A stretch of 44,179 nucleotides of DNA. It comes from Phascolarctobacterium_A sp902463975. Lineage in GTDB: Bacteria > Bacillota > Negativicutes > Acidaminococcales > Acidaminococcaceae. This document shows positions 1-8,515 of the stretch, one piece after another. Below the pieces are notes generated by a model, which worked only from the letters and a program-made list of their open reading frames with translations, made no database searches and was not told the origin of the DNA. The stretch lies in assembly GCF_902463975.1 (NCBI RefSeq), contig NZ_CABQHJ010000023.1:1-44179 (forward strand), in the 5' to 3' direction. Position 1 is the stretch's first letter, and each line of letters opens with the position of its first letter. The translations under genes and the position numbers were made by a program.

Positions 1-2
1 AT

Positions 3-923
3 AAAATTTTACAGGGGAAAATAAAAAAAGACTTGACTTTTGTTAGCAGGTTTTTCCGCAGTATCGGTGAAACGCAAAAACCGTTGATGGCGCTTATTGC
101 AGCCAGCCTGGTTAATATTGTGCTGGATTTATTCTTTGTCTGCGTATGCAAGCTGGATGTTACCGGTGTAGCGATTGCTACAGTGTTGGCTAACGCGGTT
201 TCTGCTTTGATTCTGCTTCGCTTATTGCTGAGAACAGATTCTATAATTAAGTTGGAATGGAGTAAGCTGCACCTTGATATGCCTACGCTGAAAGAAATTG
301 TAAGCATCGGCTTGCCTGCAGGCATCCAAGGCGCAGTTTTCAGCTTGGCGAATGTTGTTATTCAGGGGGCTATCAACAGCTTGGGCACAGAGGTCATTGC
401 AGCCTCCAGCGCTTCACTGATTCTGGAGATGGTAGCGTTCAGTATTTTCAGCTCCTTTACACAGGCGTGCACAACCTTTGTCGGGCAGAATTATGGCGCC
501 AGACAGCTGGCACGTTGTCGCAAGATTTTACGCTTGTGCCTGCTGGAGGATGTTATCTGCACCGGTATTTGCATGCTTATAGTGTTCCTCTTTGGTGACC
601 GGCTTATTGCACTCATTAATGATGACAGCGAGGTTATCAGGCTTGGTTATATCAGGGCTTCTATTGTATTCTGTGCCTACATTTTCAGCCTTTCGTATGA
701 TGTTATGTCCGGTTATCTGCGTGGCTTCGGCATATCGTTTTTACCGTCACTGCTTACGATTTTAGGTGTCTGCGGTGTACGCTTCTTGTGGGTTGCCTTT
801 GTTTTCCCGGTGTATCATGATTTCCGTACCTTAATGTATGTTTATCCTGTAAGCATGGGCGTAACTGCGGTGCTGATTTTTGCTGCGCTGATGTGGTGCA
901 GGCCGTCCAGGAGATTTGCATAA
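3..923 (+). CDS. MATE family efflux transporter, 5'-truncated
   Basis: Multidrug/toxin extrusion (MATE) family membrane transporter, the C-terminal two thirds of a usual ~450-residue protein. MATE proteins export organic cations in exchange for Na+ or H+. The visible frame starts in the family's conserved loop (SRFFRSIGETQKPL, equivalent to the S-G-x-x-R-x-x-G-D-x-x-x-P loop after helix 4) and then shows the alternating hydrophobic helices of the second half, including the GLPAGIQGAVFSLAN segment typical of helix 7. The frame is open back to position 3, but the first ten codons are A-rich and do not resemble MATE sequence. A TTG at 33 is the only nearby start-like codon and has no convincing ribosome-binding site. 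Either the window edge cuts the gene or the N-terminal half has been lost and this is a pseudogene. Family assignment is firm; integrity is unknown. Confidence 0.8.
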   Translation, partial: KILQGKIKKDLTFVSRFFRSIGETQKPLMALIAASLVNIVLDLFFVCVCKLDVTGVAIATVLANAVSALILLRLLLRTDSIIKLEWSKLHLDMPTLKEIVSIGLPAGIQGAVFSLANVVIQGAINSLGTEVIAASSASLILEMVAFSIFSSFTQACTTFVGQNYGARQLARCRKILRLCLLEDVICTGICMLIVFLFGDRLIALINDDSEVIRLGYIRASIVFCAYIFSLSYDVMSGYLRGFGISFLPSLLTILGVCGVRFLWVAFVFPVYHDFRTLMYVYPVSMGVTAVLIFAALMWCRPSRRFA

Positions 924-1011
924 ATACTTTCAGAAGCTGTTTTTTACTGCAGAAAAACATTCTACGTGAAATCTTTGCGGATAAAAAAAGCAATCATGTC
1001 CGTTATATTTC

Positions 1012-1039
1012 GCCGGTACGGAAATGTACCGGCTTTTTT
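1012..1039 (+). terminator. Rho-independent terminator after MATE gene
   Basis: Perfect 8-bp stem GCCGGTAC/GTACCGGC (1012-1019 with 1026-1033), 6-nt loop, followed directly by six T. It separates the MATE gene from the dapF promoter. Confidence 0.88.
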
Positions 1040-1071
1040 GTGCGCTAAAGCTAACTTTATTGTTTATCCGG

Positions 1072-1100
1072 TTGGAATTTCAGTATATTTTTGTTATAAT
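1072..1100 (+). promoter_or_regulatory. Sigma-A-type promoter for dapF
   Basis: A -35-like TTGGAA (1072-1077) and a perfect -10 TATAAT (1095-1100) are separated by 17 bp, with an extended TGn before the -10. It lies 31 bp upstream of the dapF start, directly after the preceding terminator. Confidence 0.75.
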
Positions 1101-1130
1101 GAGTAAAGAGGATTCAAAGGAGGAAGGGCC

Positions 1131-2024
1131 ATGAAAATAGAATTTACAAAAATGCATGGTGCTGGTAATGATTATGTCTATGTAGACTGCACCAAGGAGA
1201 TGCTGCCGAACCCGGGCGCTATTTCTGAATATGTAAGCCATAGACGCTTTGGTATTGGCAGTGACGGTCTTATCTGCGTGTGCAAATCTGACGTTGCTGA
1301 TTTCAAAATGCGTATGTTCAACGCTGACCGCAGCGAAGGCAAGATGTGCGGTAATGGCGTACGCTGCGTAGCTAAATTTGTGCATGACAAAGGTCTGACC
1401 GATAAAACTACTATTACGCTGGAAACACTTTCCGGTGTAAAGGAAATTGAAATGGTTGTCGAAAACGGCGAGGTAGTAGGTGCTAAGGTAGATATGGGCA
1501 AACCTGTTTTCCGTGCTACCGAGATTCCGATGAACTGCGATCATTATATTTTCGTTGATCAGGCAATTGTTCTGAATGATAATCATGATGATGTAACAAA
1601 AGAAAAGGTTTTCTATAACGGTACGGCAATTTCTATGGGCAATCCGCACTTTGTTACCTTTGTGGATGATGTGGACAGCCTGAACCTGGAGGAGCTGGGA
1701 CCGCAATTTGAACATCATAAGCTGTTCCCGGAAGGTGTGAATACTGAGTTTGTACAGGTTCTGGACAAGAATACTGTCAAGTTCCGCGTTTGGGAGCGTG
1801 GCAGTGGCGAAACCTGGGCTTGTGGCACTGGTGCGAGCGCTGTTACTGTAGCCTGCATCATGCTGAACAAAGCAGGCAAGAAGGGCGAACCGCTCAATGT
1901 ACATTGCAAAGGCGGCCTGCTCAAGGTTACGCATGAGCTGAACGACCATGTTACCTTGGAGGGTAACGCAGTCGCAGTATTTGACGGCGTAATTGATATT
2001 CCTGAGAGTGTTATTAACGAGTAA
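1131..2024 (+). CDS. dapF: Diaminopimelate epimerase
   Basis: Converts LL-2,6-diaminopimelate to the meso form, the penultimate step of lysine synthesis and the source of meso-DAP for peptidoglycan; cytosolic. The protein is 297 residues, slightly longer than the usual ~275. Both catalytic cysteines of the PLP-independent two-base mechanism are present in their motifs: Cys73 in MCGNGVRC and about Cys231 in GETWACGTGAS. The N-terminal FTKMHGAGNDY motif is also typical. The ATG at 1131 is preceded by an AAGGAGG ribosome-binding site 7 nt upstream. It is followed after about 100 nt by dapL, so the two consecutive enzymes of the DAP-aminotransferase variant of the pathway form a likely operon, with only a weak hairpin between them. 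Confidence 0.97.
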   Translation: MKIEFTKMHGAGNDYVYVDCTKEMLPNPGAISEYVSHRRFGIGSDGLICVCKSDVADFKMRMFNADRSEGKMCGNGVRCVAKFVHDKGLTDKTTITLETLSGVKEIEMVVENGEVVGAKVDMGKPVFRATEIPMNCDHYIFVDQAIVLNDNHDDVTKEKVFYNGTAISMGNPHFVTFVDDVDSLNLEELGPQFEHHKLFPEGVNTEFVQVLDKNTVKFRVWERGSGETWACGTGASAVTVACIMLNKAGKKGEPLNVHCKGGLLKVTHELNDHVTLEGNAVAVFDGVIDIPESVINE

Positions 2025-2039
2025 ACAAATTGCTTGAAC

Positions 2040-2081
2040 TACTGGCTGCAGGTATCGCAATGCTTGCAGCTAGTAATTTTT
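2040..2081 (+). terminator. Weak hairpin / possible attenuator between dapF and dapL
   Basis: An 11-bp stem with one G-U pair (TACTGGCTGCA at 2040-2050 with TGCAGCTAGTA at 2065-2075) is followed by an A and five T. It could partially terminate dapF transcripts or simply stabilise the mRNA. Confidence 0.5.
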
Positions 2082-2130
2082 CAGGCGTTTGCTATAAATT
2101 TAAAATGATTTTAATAATGGGGGTTTTTCA

Positions 2131-3333
2131 ATGGCATTTGTAAACGAAAACTATTGTAACTTAAAAGAAAGCTATCTTTTTGCTGACATTGCACATAAGG
2201 TTAACGCTTATGCTGAGGCACATCCAGATAAAAAGATTATTCGCCTGGGCATTGGTGATGTTACCCTGCCGCTGGCAAAATGTGTTGTTGAGGCAATGGA
2301 AAAGGCTGTTGCTGAAATGGGCGTACAAGCTACCTTCCGTGGCTATGGTCCGGAGCAGGGCTATGATTTCCTGCACGAAGCATTAGTTAAATACTATGCA
2401 TCCTTTGGCGTTACTCTGGCAAGCGATGAAATTTTCATCAGCGATGGTGCTAAGAGCGACTGCGGTAATATTACCGATATTTTCAGTAATGCCAATACAA
2501 TTCTGATTCCTGATCCGGTATATCCTGTATATCTGGATACCAACGTAATGTGCGGTCGCAACATTATTTATATGGAAGGCAAACCGGAAAACGATTTCCT
2601 GCCGATGCCGGACGAAAATGTGAAGGCTGACGTAATTTATCTGTGCTCTCCGAATAACCCGACCGGTGCTGTTTATACTAAAGAACAGCTGGAAGAGTGG
2701 GTTGCTTACGCACTGAAAAATGATGCAGTAATCCTTTATGATGCTGCTTATGAAGCATTCGTAACTGATCCGGCAATTCCGCGCAGCATTTTTGTTATCG
2801 AAGACGCTAAAAAATGTGCTATTGAGCTGTGCTCTCTGTCCAAAACTGCTGGCTTTACCGGTACACGCTGTGGTTATACTGTTGTACCGCACGCATTGGT
2901 ACGCAAAACTGAAGGCGGCAAGGAAATGGAGCTGAACAAAATGTGGCTGCGTCGTCAGACCACTAAATTCAACGGTGTTCCTTACATTATCCAACGCGGT
3001 GCTGAGGCTGTATTCAGCGAAGAGGGCATCAAACAATGCCGTGAAAACATTGCTTACTATCAGGAAAACGCACGTATCATGATGGCTGGCTTTGATAAGG
3101 TTGGCATTAAATATTATGGCGGCGTACATTCTCCGTACATCTGGTTGCAATGCCCGAATGGTATGACTTCCTGGGAGTTCTTCGATTTTCTGCTGGAAAA
3201 ACTGCAGGTTGTAGGTACTCCAGGTGCCGGCTTCGGTACTATGGGTGAAGGCTACTTCCGTCTGACCGCCTTTGGCAGCCGTGAAAACACTATTGAAGCT
3301 ATGGACCGCATTGTCAACGGACTGAAAAAATAA
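2131..3333 (+). CDS. dapL: LL-diaminopimelate aminotransferase
   Basis: PLP-dependent class I/II aminotransferase that makes LL-diaminopimelate directly from tetrahydrodipicolinate using glutamate, bypassing the succinylase and acetylase branches. The protein is 400 residues, close to the family's ~410. The start region (NENYCNLKESYLFADIAHKV), the G-I-G-D-V motif and the RGYGPEQGYDFLHEAL segment are hallmarks of DapL rather than general AspC-type enzymes. The PLP lysine lies in SLSKTAGFTGTRCGY, and SPNNPTGAVY is the substrate/cofactor loop. The start ATG has GGGGGT about 7 nt upstream. Together with dapF immediately upstream, this indicates the DapL variant of lysine/meso-DAP synthesis. Confidence 0.96.
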   Translation: MAFVNENYCNLKESYLFADIAHKVNAYAEAHPDKKIIRLGIGDVTLPLAKCVVEAMEKAVAEMGVQATFRGYGPEQGYDFLHEALVKYYASFGVTLASDEIFISDGAKSDCGNITDIFSNANTILIPDPVYPVYLDTNVMCGRNIIYMEGKPENDFLPMPDENVKADVIYLCSPNNPTGAVYTKEQLEEWVAYALKNDAVILYDAAYEAFVTDPAIPRSIFVIEDAKKCAIELCSLSKTAGFTGTRCGYTVVPHALVRKTEGGKEMELNKMWLRRQTTKFNGVPYIIQRGAEAVFSEEGIKQCRENIAYYQENARIMMAGFDKVGIKYYGGVHSPYIWLQCPNGMTSWEFFDFLLEKLQVVGTPGAGFGTMGEGYFRLTAFGSRENTIEAMDRIVNGLKK

Positions 3334-3346
3334 GCTTAAGCATTTC

Positions 3347-3384
3347 AAGCCGTACTGTTTCTTGCGGGAGATAGTACGGCTTTT
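3347..3384 (+). terminator. Terminator after dapL
   Basis: Ten-base stem AAGCCGTACT/AGTACGGCTT (3347-3356 with 3373-3382) with a 16-nt loop and a short T run, just downstream of the dapL stop codon. Confidence 0.75.
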
Positions 3385-3502
3385 ATGCAGTTATACTCAT
3401 GTATACATTATATCTGTGCCGGAACGCTTGCTTTTTTGACAGTAATATAGTAAAGTATTACGTAACTTAGTAGATTATTTCACAATGAAAGGTGTGTTTT
3501 TG

Positions 3503-4351
3503 ATGAACTTGAAGAAATTTTTGAAAGCTGCCCTGTGCAGTGCTATGGTTGTAGCAATGGCTGTTACCGCTGGCTGCGGCGGTGGCGATAAAAAAGCTGA
3601 CAGCGGCAAGAAGGTATTGAAGGTTGGTATGGAATGCGCATACGCTCCGTACAACTGGTCCCAACCGTCTGCTGACGGCGGCGCTGTAAAAATCGCCGGC
3701 TCTAACGAATATGCTTACGGCTATGACGTTATGATTGCTAAAAAATTAGCTGATTCCATGGGCGCTGACCTGGAAATCCATAAAATCGAATGGGATGGCC
3801 TGGCTCCTGCAGTAGTAAGCGGCAAGATTGATGCTGCTATCGCCGGCATGTCCATTACCTCCAAACGTAAAGAGTCCGTTGACTTCACCAAACCTTACTA
3901 CTATGCAACTGTAGTAGCACTGGTTAAAAAGGATTCTCCGCAAGCTCAGGCTAAGAGCGTTGCCGACCTCAAAGGCTCTATTGCTACCTCTCAGCTGAAT
4001 ACCATCTGGTATGACCAGATTGACCAGGTTCCGGACGTTAAAAAGCTGCCTGCTATCGACAACGTTCCCGGCATGATTGTTGCGCTGAAATCCGGCAAAT
4101 GCAACCTGATCGTAACCGATATCCCGACTGCTAAGGCTGCTGCTTTTGCTAACCCTGAACTTACCATGGTAACCTTCCCTGAAGGTCAAGGCTTCAAAAC
4201 CTCTAAAGAAGATGTTGAAATCGGCATTGCTATTAAAAAAGGCAACAAGGAACTGGCAGACGCTATGAACAAGGTTCTGAGCGGTATGACCGAGGCTGAC
4301 TTCAATAAGATTATGGATGAAGCTATTAAGAAACAGCCTTTGGCAAAATAA
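3503..4351 (+). CDS. Polar amino-acid ABC transporter substrate-binding lipoprotein
   Basis: Periplasmic solute-binding protein of the type 3 (SBP_bac_3, PF00497) amino-acid family. It has a lysine-rich N terminus, a hydrophobic signal segment and a lipobox ending VTAGC, so it is probably anchored as a lipoprotein. The mature part carries family landmarks: VGMECAYAPYNW, YGYDVMIAKKLAD, WDGLAPAVVSGKIDAAIAGMSIT and FTKPYYYATVVALV. The ATG at 3503 is preferred over an in-frame ATG at 3485 because GAAAGGTG lies 8 nt before it and the signal peptide starts there. It is followed by a terminator-like hairpin and then by its permease and ATPase. The hairpin probably gives more binding protein than membrane components, as is common. 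The exact amino acid cannot be told from sequence. Confidence 0.93.
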   Translation: MNLKKFLKAALCSAMVVAMAVTAGCGGGDKKADSGKKVLKVGMECAYAPYNWSQPSADGGAVKIAGSNEYAYGYDVMIAKKLADSMGADLEIHKIEWDGLAPAVVSGKIDAAIAGMSITSKRKESVDFTKPYYYATVVALVKKDSPQAQAKSVADLKGSIATSQLNTIWYDQIDQVPDVKKLPAIDNVPGMIVALKSGKCNLIVTDIPTAKAAAFANPELTMVTFPEGQGFKTSKEDVEIGIAIKKGNKELADAMNKVLSGMTEADFNKIMDEAIKKQPLAK

Positions 4352-4402
4352 GCTGTATAAGAATGGAATAGCTGCGTTGCAATAACGAGTTACGCCATTT
4401 GC

Positions 4403-4429
4403 AAGGGGCGGCAGTTGTCGCCCCTTTTT
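4403..4429 (+). terminator. Intra-operon attenuating terminator
   Basis: Stem GGGGCG/CGCCCC (extended by A-T pairs, 4403-4410 with 4419-4426) followed by five T (4425-4429), between the binding-protein gene and the permease gene of the same importer. Confidence 0.75.
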
Positions 4430-4454
4430 GTATTAAATTAAGGTGGTGTATATA

Positions 4455-5249
4455 ATGCCGGAAACATTTTTTGGCTGGGTAGTCTACCTGCTGCAGCAAT
4501 ATGGCTCTGTCCTGCTGAAGGGCGCGGTCGTTACTCTGCTGTTGGCAATAGTAGGCACATTTGTTGGCTGTATTATCGGCCTTATTGTTGGTGTTATTCA
4601 AACAATTCCTTTAGAGGATAACGACAGCAAGGTTAAGAGAACTTTGGTGCGCTGTGTACAGCGTTTGTTGGATGCTTATGTAGAGGTGTTCCGCGGTACG
4701 CCTATGATTGTACAGGCAATGGTTGTTTATTATGGTGCAATGAGCCTGTTCGATATCGATATGTCGCCGCTGTTTGCAGGCTTTTTGGTTGTTTCTATCA
4801 ATACCGGTGCTTACATGGCAGAAACTGTGCGTGGCGGTATTGAATCTGTTGATCCGGGACAAAAGGAAGCAGCAATCGCTATCGGTATGGACCATATCCA
4901 GACCATGCGCTGCGTTATTCTGCCGCAGGCTCTGCGCAACGTTATGCCGCAGCTGGGCAACAACCTGATTATCAATATCAAGGATACCTCTGTATTGAAC
5001 GTTATTTCCGTAACGGAGCTGTATTTTGCTTCTAAATCTGCTGCAGGTGTTTATTACAAATACTTTGAAATTTTCTTCATTACCTGCGTAATTTACTTTA
5101 TTATGACCTTTACCGCTTCCCGCCTGCTGCGCTGGTTGGAAAGCAAGATGGATGGCCCGAAGGATTATCAGCTGGTTACCTATGACCCGATGATGGATCC
5201 CTGCGGTGATATCCCTCTGCCTACTAAGAAGCCGAAAGGACGGTACTAA
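4455..5249 (+). CDS. Polar amino-acid ABC transporter permease
   Basis: Inner-membrane permease of the HisM/GlnP (HEQRo) type, 264 residues. It has an N-terminal helix, a soluble stretch, then the family segment YVEVFRGTPMIVQAMVVYYG and the EAA loop (GQKEAAIAIGM) that contacts the ATPase. A further typical stretch is LPQALRNVMPQLGNNLI. The ATG at 4455 is chosen over GTG codons at 4443/4446 because AGGTGG there is the ribosome-binding site. Four bases separate its stop from the ATPase gene. Its C terminus (about 30 residues after the last helix) is longer than in many homologues and rich in Pro, Asp and Lys, with no recognised function. Confidence 0.93.
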   Translation: MPETFFGWVVYLLQQYGSVLLKGAVVTLLLAIVGTFVGCIIGLIVGVIQTIPLEDNDSKVKRTLVRCVQRLLDAYVEVFRGTPMIVQAMVVYYGAMSLFDIDMSPLFAGFLVVSINTGAYMAETVRGGIESVDPGQKEAAIAIGMDHIQTMRCVILPQALRNVMPQLGNNLIINIKDTSVLNVISVTELYFASKSAAGVYYKYFEIFFITCVIYFIMTFTASRLLRWLESKMDGPKDYQLVTYDPMMDPCGDIPLPTKKPKGRY

Positions 5250-5252
5250 GCT

Positions 5253-6002
5253 ATGGAAATGGAAAAGGAACTTTTGTTATCAGTCCATGATTTAAAGAAA
5301 AGCTTTGGCGAGCGTGAAATTTTAAAGGGCATCAGCTTTGATGTACATCGTGGCGATGTTGTCTGCATCATCGGCCCTTCCGGCAGCGGCAAGTCTACGC
5401 TCATCCGCTGCGTGAACTATTTGGAGCATCCGACTGCCGGCACTATTGATTACCGTGGTACGGATGTAAACGAAGCTTTCAAAAAGCTGACCATGTATCG
5501 TACTAAGGTAGGCATGGTATTCCAATCCTTCAACCTGTTTAATAATATGACTGTTTTGGAAAACTGCATGGTTGGTCAGGTTAAGGTTCTTGGCAAAAGC
5601 AAGGAAGAAGCACGCGCTACTGCACTGAAATATCTGAAGCACGTTGGTATGGACAGCTACGTAAATGCTAAACCGCACCAGCTGAGTGGCGGCCAAAAGC
5701 AGCGTGTGGCCATTGCGCGTGCGTTGGCGCTGGAGCCGGAGGTTCTTTTAATGGACGAGCCGACTAGTGCACTGGATCCGGAAATGGTTGGCGAGGTTCT
5801 GCGCGTTATCCGCGACCTGGCTAAGGAAGGCCTGACGATGGTTATCGTAACGCATGAGATGGCTTTTGCCCGTGACGTTTCTAACCGTGTTATCTTTATC
5901 GACCAAGGCGTAATTGCTGAGGAAGGCGAGCCGCAGGAGCTGTTTACGCATCCGAAGAATAAACGTACCCAGGATTTCTTAAGCAGATTTGCTAATGCTT
6001 AA
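5253..6002 (+). CDS. Polar amino-acid ABC transporter ATP-binding protein
   Basis: ATPase of the GlnQ/HisP type, 249 residues, which powers uptake through the permease encoded just upstream. Walker A is GPSGSGKST, the signature is LSGGQKQRVAIARAL, Walker B is VLLMDEPTSALDP, and the switch histidine lies in VTHEMAFA. The segment VGMVFQSFNLFNNMTVLENC is the Q-loop region typical of polar amino-acid importers. A strong terminator follows, closing the three-gene operon. The binding protein lies close to dapL, but nothing in the sequence shows that the substrate is lysine or diaminopimelate. Confidence 0.95.
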   Translation: MEMEKELLLSVHDLKKSFGEREILKGISFDVHRGDVVCIIGPSGSGKSTLIRCVNYLEHPTAGTIDYRGTDVNEAFKKLTMYRTKVGMVFQSFNLFNNMTVLENCMVGQVKVLGKSKEEARATALKYLKHVGMDSYVNAKPHQLSGGQKQRVAIARALALEPEVLLMDEPTSALDPEMVGEVLRVIRDLAKEGLTMVIVTHEMAFARDVSNRVIFIDQGVIAEEGEPQELFTHPKNKRTQDFLSRFANA

Positions 6003-6024
6003 GCTAATTTTATAACGTAGCTTT

Positions 6025-6067
6025 GCTCTCTGTTTCAAGGTATACCTTGAAGCAGGGAGCTTTTGTT
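6025..6067 (+). terminator. Terminator of amino-acid ABC operon
   Basis: Long 17-bp stem with G-U pairs: GCTCTCTGTTTCAAGGT (6025-6041) pairs with ACCTTGAAGCAGGGAGC (6044-6060), followed by TTTTGTTTT. Confidence 0.88.
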
Positions 6068-6204
6068 TTGCGATGAGCTTTTATCATAACCGAGAGATGC
6101 AAGAAGAAATTATAAGTCAACGCAGGAATTTTATTGATTGCTGTAGAAATTCTATTAAGGCGAGGAATATCTCTGCTTAGAAAGAGTTAAAGGTAGTGAT
6201 AAAA

Positions 6205-7758
6205 ATGATGAAGGTTTTGCGAAGTGTTTTGCTTTGCGCTTTACTGTTGACTACTCATACAGCATTTGCCGCTAAGGGCACTCTGTTATATATACCCATG
6301 GACAACAGACCGGTGTGCCTTGATTACACAGTGCAGACGATGCAGGCTGCAGGCTGGGATGTACAGCTGCCGCCGGCCGAATATATTGCCGGTGCTCAGT
6401 CAGCAGGGCAGCCGGAAAAGCTTTTTAACTGGCTGGAGGCTAAGGCCGGTGAATCTGTAGCCATTGTTGCTTCTTCCGATGCTTTGCTTTATGGCGGGCT
6501 GGTAGCATCGCGCACACATGAAATTTCGCCGGAGCTTCTGCAGCAGCGTGCCGAACGCTTGGTAGAGCTGAAAAGGCAACACGGCGGACAGAAGGTTTAT
6601 GTATTTACTACTATTATGCGCTCGCCTAAGGCCAGCAGTGCGCCGACAGAGCCTGCATATTATAAGGAATGGGGCCCTAAGATTTTCCGCTTGGGAGAGC
6701 TGGAGGACAAGCTGGAGCTTAAGCAGATTAAGCGTAAAGAGGTCAAGGAGCTGGCAGAGCTGCGCAGCAGCATTCCCCGGGAAATACTGACTGATATGTT
6801 TACACGCCGCAGCAACAATATCCGCGCCACAGAGCTTTTGCTGCATGGTGTGGAAAGCGGCGATTTTGATTATATGCTTATCGGGCGTGACGATACCGCT
6901 GCCTATTCTCAGGCACATAGGGAAGCACGCGAGATGGATATTCTGGTAAATGAGCTGCCGAAGGAGAAAATCCGTTTCTTCGCCGGCGCAGATCAGCTTG
7001 GCCTGCTGCTTTTGAGCCGTGCTGCCAACCGTCTGCAGTATGAGCTGCCTTTGGTAAATGTAACCTATGCTGCCGGCATGGGCGGTAAAACAGTGCCTAC
7101 CTACGAGGATGATACTGTGGCCGTTAGTGCCAAGCAGCATATCTATGCGGCAGGTGCCTTCCCGGTATATTCGCGCAAAAATGCGGATTTGGTTTTGGCT
7201 GTCAACACTCCTGCCGATGGTGTGACGCATGAGGCGTCTGATGCAAGCAATAGTTATAAGGCATTGCCTGCTACCGTAAATTTCGTTAATAAGGTTGAGC
7301 GCATTCTTGAGCATAATCATCCTGTGACTGTGGCAGACATCCGTTTTGGCAATGGTGCGGACAATGCTTTGGTAAAGACCTTGTTTGAAAAACAGCTTGC
7401 GTATCGTCTGGCATCCTACGGCGGTTGGAATACTGCAGGCAACAGCCTGGGTTTTGCTCTGGCGCAGGGACTGTTGTATAAGCAGTTAACGCCGGAAGCA
7501 AGAGAAGATCTGCTTAATGTGCGTTATCTTGATGATTGGGCATATCAGGCGAATGTGCGCATGCAAACTTATCAGCAGCTTATCTGGCCTAACTATTGGC
7601 CCAACAGCGGACTGAATGAAGAACAGCGTACTGCGGCGGAAGAGTTTATTACCCGGGAAATCAATAAGGTAAGCAAGCAGTATATGGGCAATACTGCCGA
7701 AGAATATAAATTTACGCTGCCTTGGAGCAGAATGTTTGAAGTAAAGGTGGAGCGATAA
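6205..7758 (+). CDS. DUF4127 family exported protein
   Basis: Protein of the DUF4127 family (PF13552), function unknown. It has an N-terminal signal peptide (MMKVLRSVLLCALLLTTHTA, cleavage likely after AFA), so it is exported. The mature part opens with the family hallmark YIPMDNRPVCLDY and continues with SSDALLYGGLVASR, VYVFTTIMRSP and DYMLIGRDDTAAYSQAHREA, which look like conserved active-site-type loops rich in Asp, Arg and His. Length about 517 residues, normal for the family. ATG 6205 is preferred over GTG 6196 because AAAGGTAG sits just before it. The stop codon is one base from the next gene, so it is probably co-transcribed with the acetyltransferase. No role can be assigned from this context. 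Confidence 0.85.
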   Translation: MMKVLRSVLLCALLLTTHTAFAAKGTLLYIPMDNRPVCLDYTVQTMQAAGWDVQLPPAEYIAGAQSAGQPEKLFNWLEAKAGESVAIVASSDALLYGGLVASRTHEISPELLQQRAERLVELKRQHGGQKVYVFTTIMRSPKASSAPTEPAYYKEWGPKIFRLGELEDKLELKQIKRKEVKELAELRSSIPREILTDMFTRRSNNIRATELLLHGVESGDFDYMLIGRDDTAAYSQAHREAREMDILVNELPKEKIRFFAGADQLGLLLLSRAANRLQYELPLVNVTYAAGMGGKTVPTYEDDTVAVSAKQHIYAAGAFPVYSRKNADLVLAVNTPADGVTHEASDASNSYKALPATVNFVNKVERILEHNHPVTVADIRFGNGADNALVKTLFEKQLAYRLASYGGWNTAGNSLGFALAQGLLYKQLTPEAREDLLNVRYLDDWAYQANVRMQTYQQLIWPNYWPNSGLNEEQRTAAEEFITREINKVSKQYMGNTAEEYKFTLPWSRMFEVKVER

Positions 7759-7759
7759 A

Positions 7760-8371
7760 ATGTCGATGAAGTATACGCTTCGCCTTGCGAAGCCTGACGA
7801 TGCCGAAAAGCTGCTGGAAATTTACGCGCCCTTTGTTATCAGCAGCGATAGGACGCTCAGTGATGTATCATTTGAATATGAGGTACCGTCGGTAGAAGAA
7901 TTTACAGAGCGAATCAAAAATATTTCTGCGGACTATCCTTATATAGTCTGTGAGCACGAAGGCAGACTGCTTGGTTATGTTTATGCTCATCCTTATATTC
8001 AGCGTGCTGCCTATCAGTGGGGTGCCGCGGTAACGATTTATCTGGCACCCGAGGGGCAGAGACGCGGCTTAGGCAAGGTGATGTACACGGCGCTGGAAAA
8101 TTTATTGCGTCTGCAGGGTGTAGTTGTGACCTATGCTTGCATTACCGCCAGCAATGAGCATAGCGTCAAAATGCATGAGGCTTGCGGCTACAAAATTGTC
8201 GGTACATTTAATAATACCGGCTTCAAGCACGGCCATTGGCTGGACATGGTGTGGATGGAGAAGGTTATTGCCGAATATCCCAAGCATCCTGAGCTGATCA
8301 AGAAGATAGGCGAGCTGCCGCCGGAAACAGTGACAGCAGTTTTAAAAGAGGCTTCGGCAAGGCTGCAGTAA
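7760..8371 (+). CDS. GNAT family N-acetyltransferase (phosphinothricin acetyltransferase-like)
   Basis: Acetyl-CoA dependent N-acetyltransferase of the Pat/Bar-like GNAT subgroup, 203 residues. The start YTLRLAKPDDAEKLLEIYAP, the SFEYEVPSVEEF segment and the acetyl-CoA pyrophosphate loop EGQRRGLGKVMYTAL are diagnostic. A-C-I-T-A-S-N-E-H-S-V-K-M-H-E-A-C-G-Y matches motif B. The family acetylates free amines such as phosphinothricin or methionine sulfoximine; the physiological substrate here is unknown. The C-terminal ~35 residues extend beyond the usual domain. ATG 7760 follows GGTGGAG and is one base after the DUF4127 stop codon. Confidence 0.88.
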   Translation: MSMKYTLRLAKPDDAEKLLEIYAPFVISSDRTLSDVSFEYEVPSVEEFTERIKNISADYPYIVCEHEGRLLGYVYAHPYIQRAAYQWGAAVTIYLAPEGQRRGLGKVMYTALENLLRLQGVVVTYACITASNEHSVKMHEACGYKIVGTFNNTGFKHGHWLDMVWMEKVIAEYPKHPELIKKIGELPPETVTAVLKEASARLQ

Positions 8372-8450
8372 TAGCTTAGCATAAAGCAGTTTTTGAGTAT
8401 TAGCGTAACAGTATTTTAAAAAGCTGTTGTAAGATTTTAGCAGAAAAAGA

Positions 8451-8506
8451 AAAAGCACTGTCAGCTCTATCTGGTATAAGAATATCAGTGAGCAGACAGT
8501 GCTTTT
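8451..8506. terminator. Bidirectional terminator between convergent operons
   Basis: Perfect 12-bp inverted repeat AAAAGCACTGTC/GACAGTGCTTTT (8451-8462 with 8495-8506). It has A runs on one side and T runs on the other, so it can end both the (+) acetyltransferase transcript and the (-) ABC-transporter transcript. Confidence 0.85.
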
Positions 8507-8515
8507 GTGCTTTTA

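Noticed and set aside
3436..3464. Promoter with TTGACA before the amino-acid binding-protein gene
   Set aside because: The -35 is perfect but no acceptable -10 lies at 16-18 bp, so it was not listed as a feature.
7760..8371. Antibiotic resistance acetyltransferase
   Set aside because: The Pat/Bar-like GNAT subgroup has many housekeeping members; nothing here shows a resistance role.
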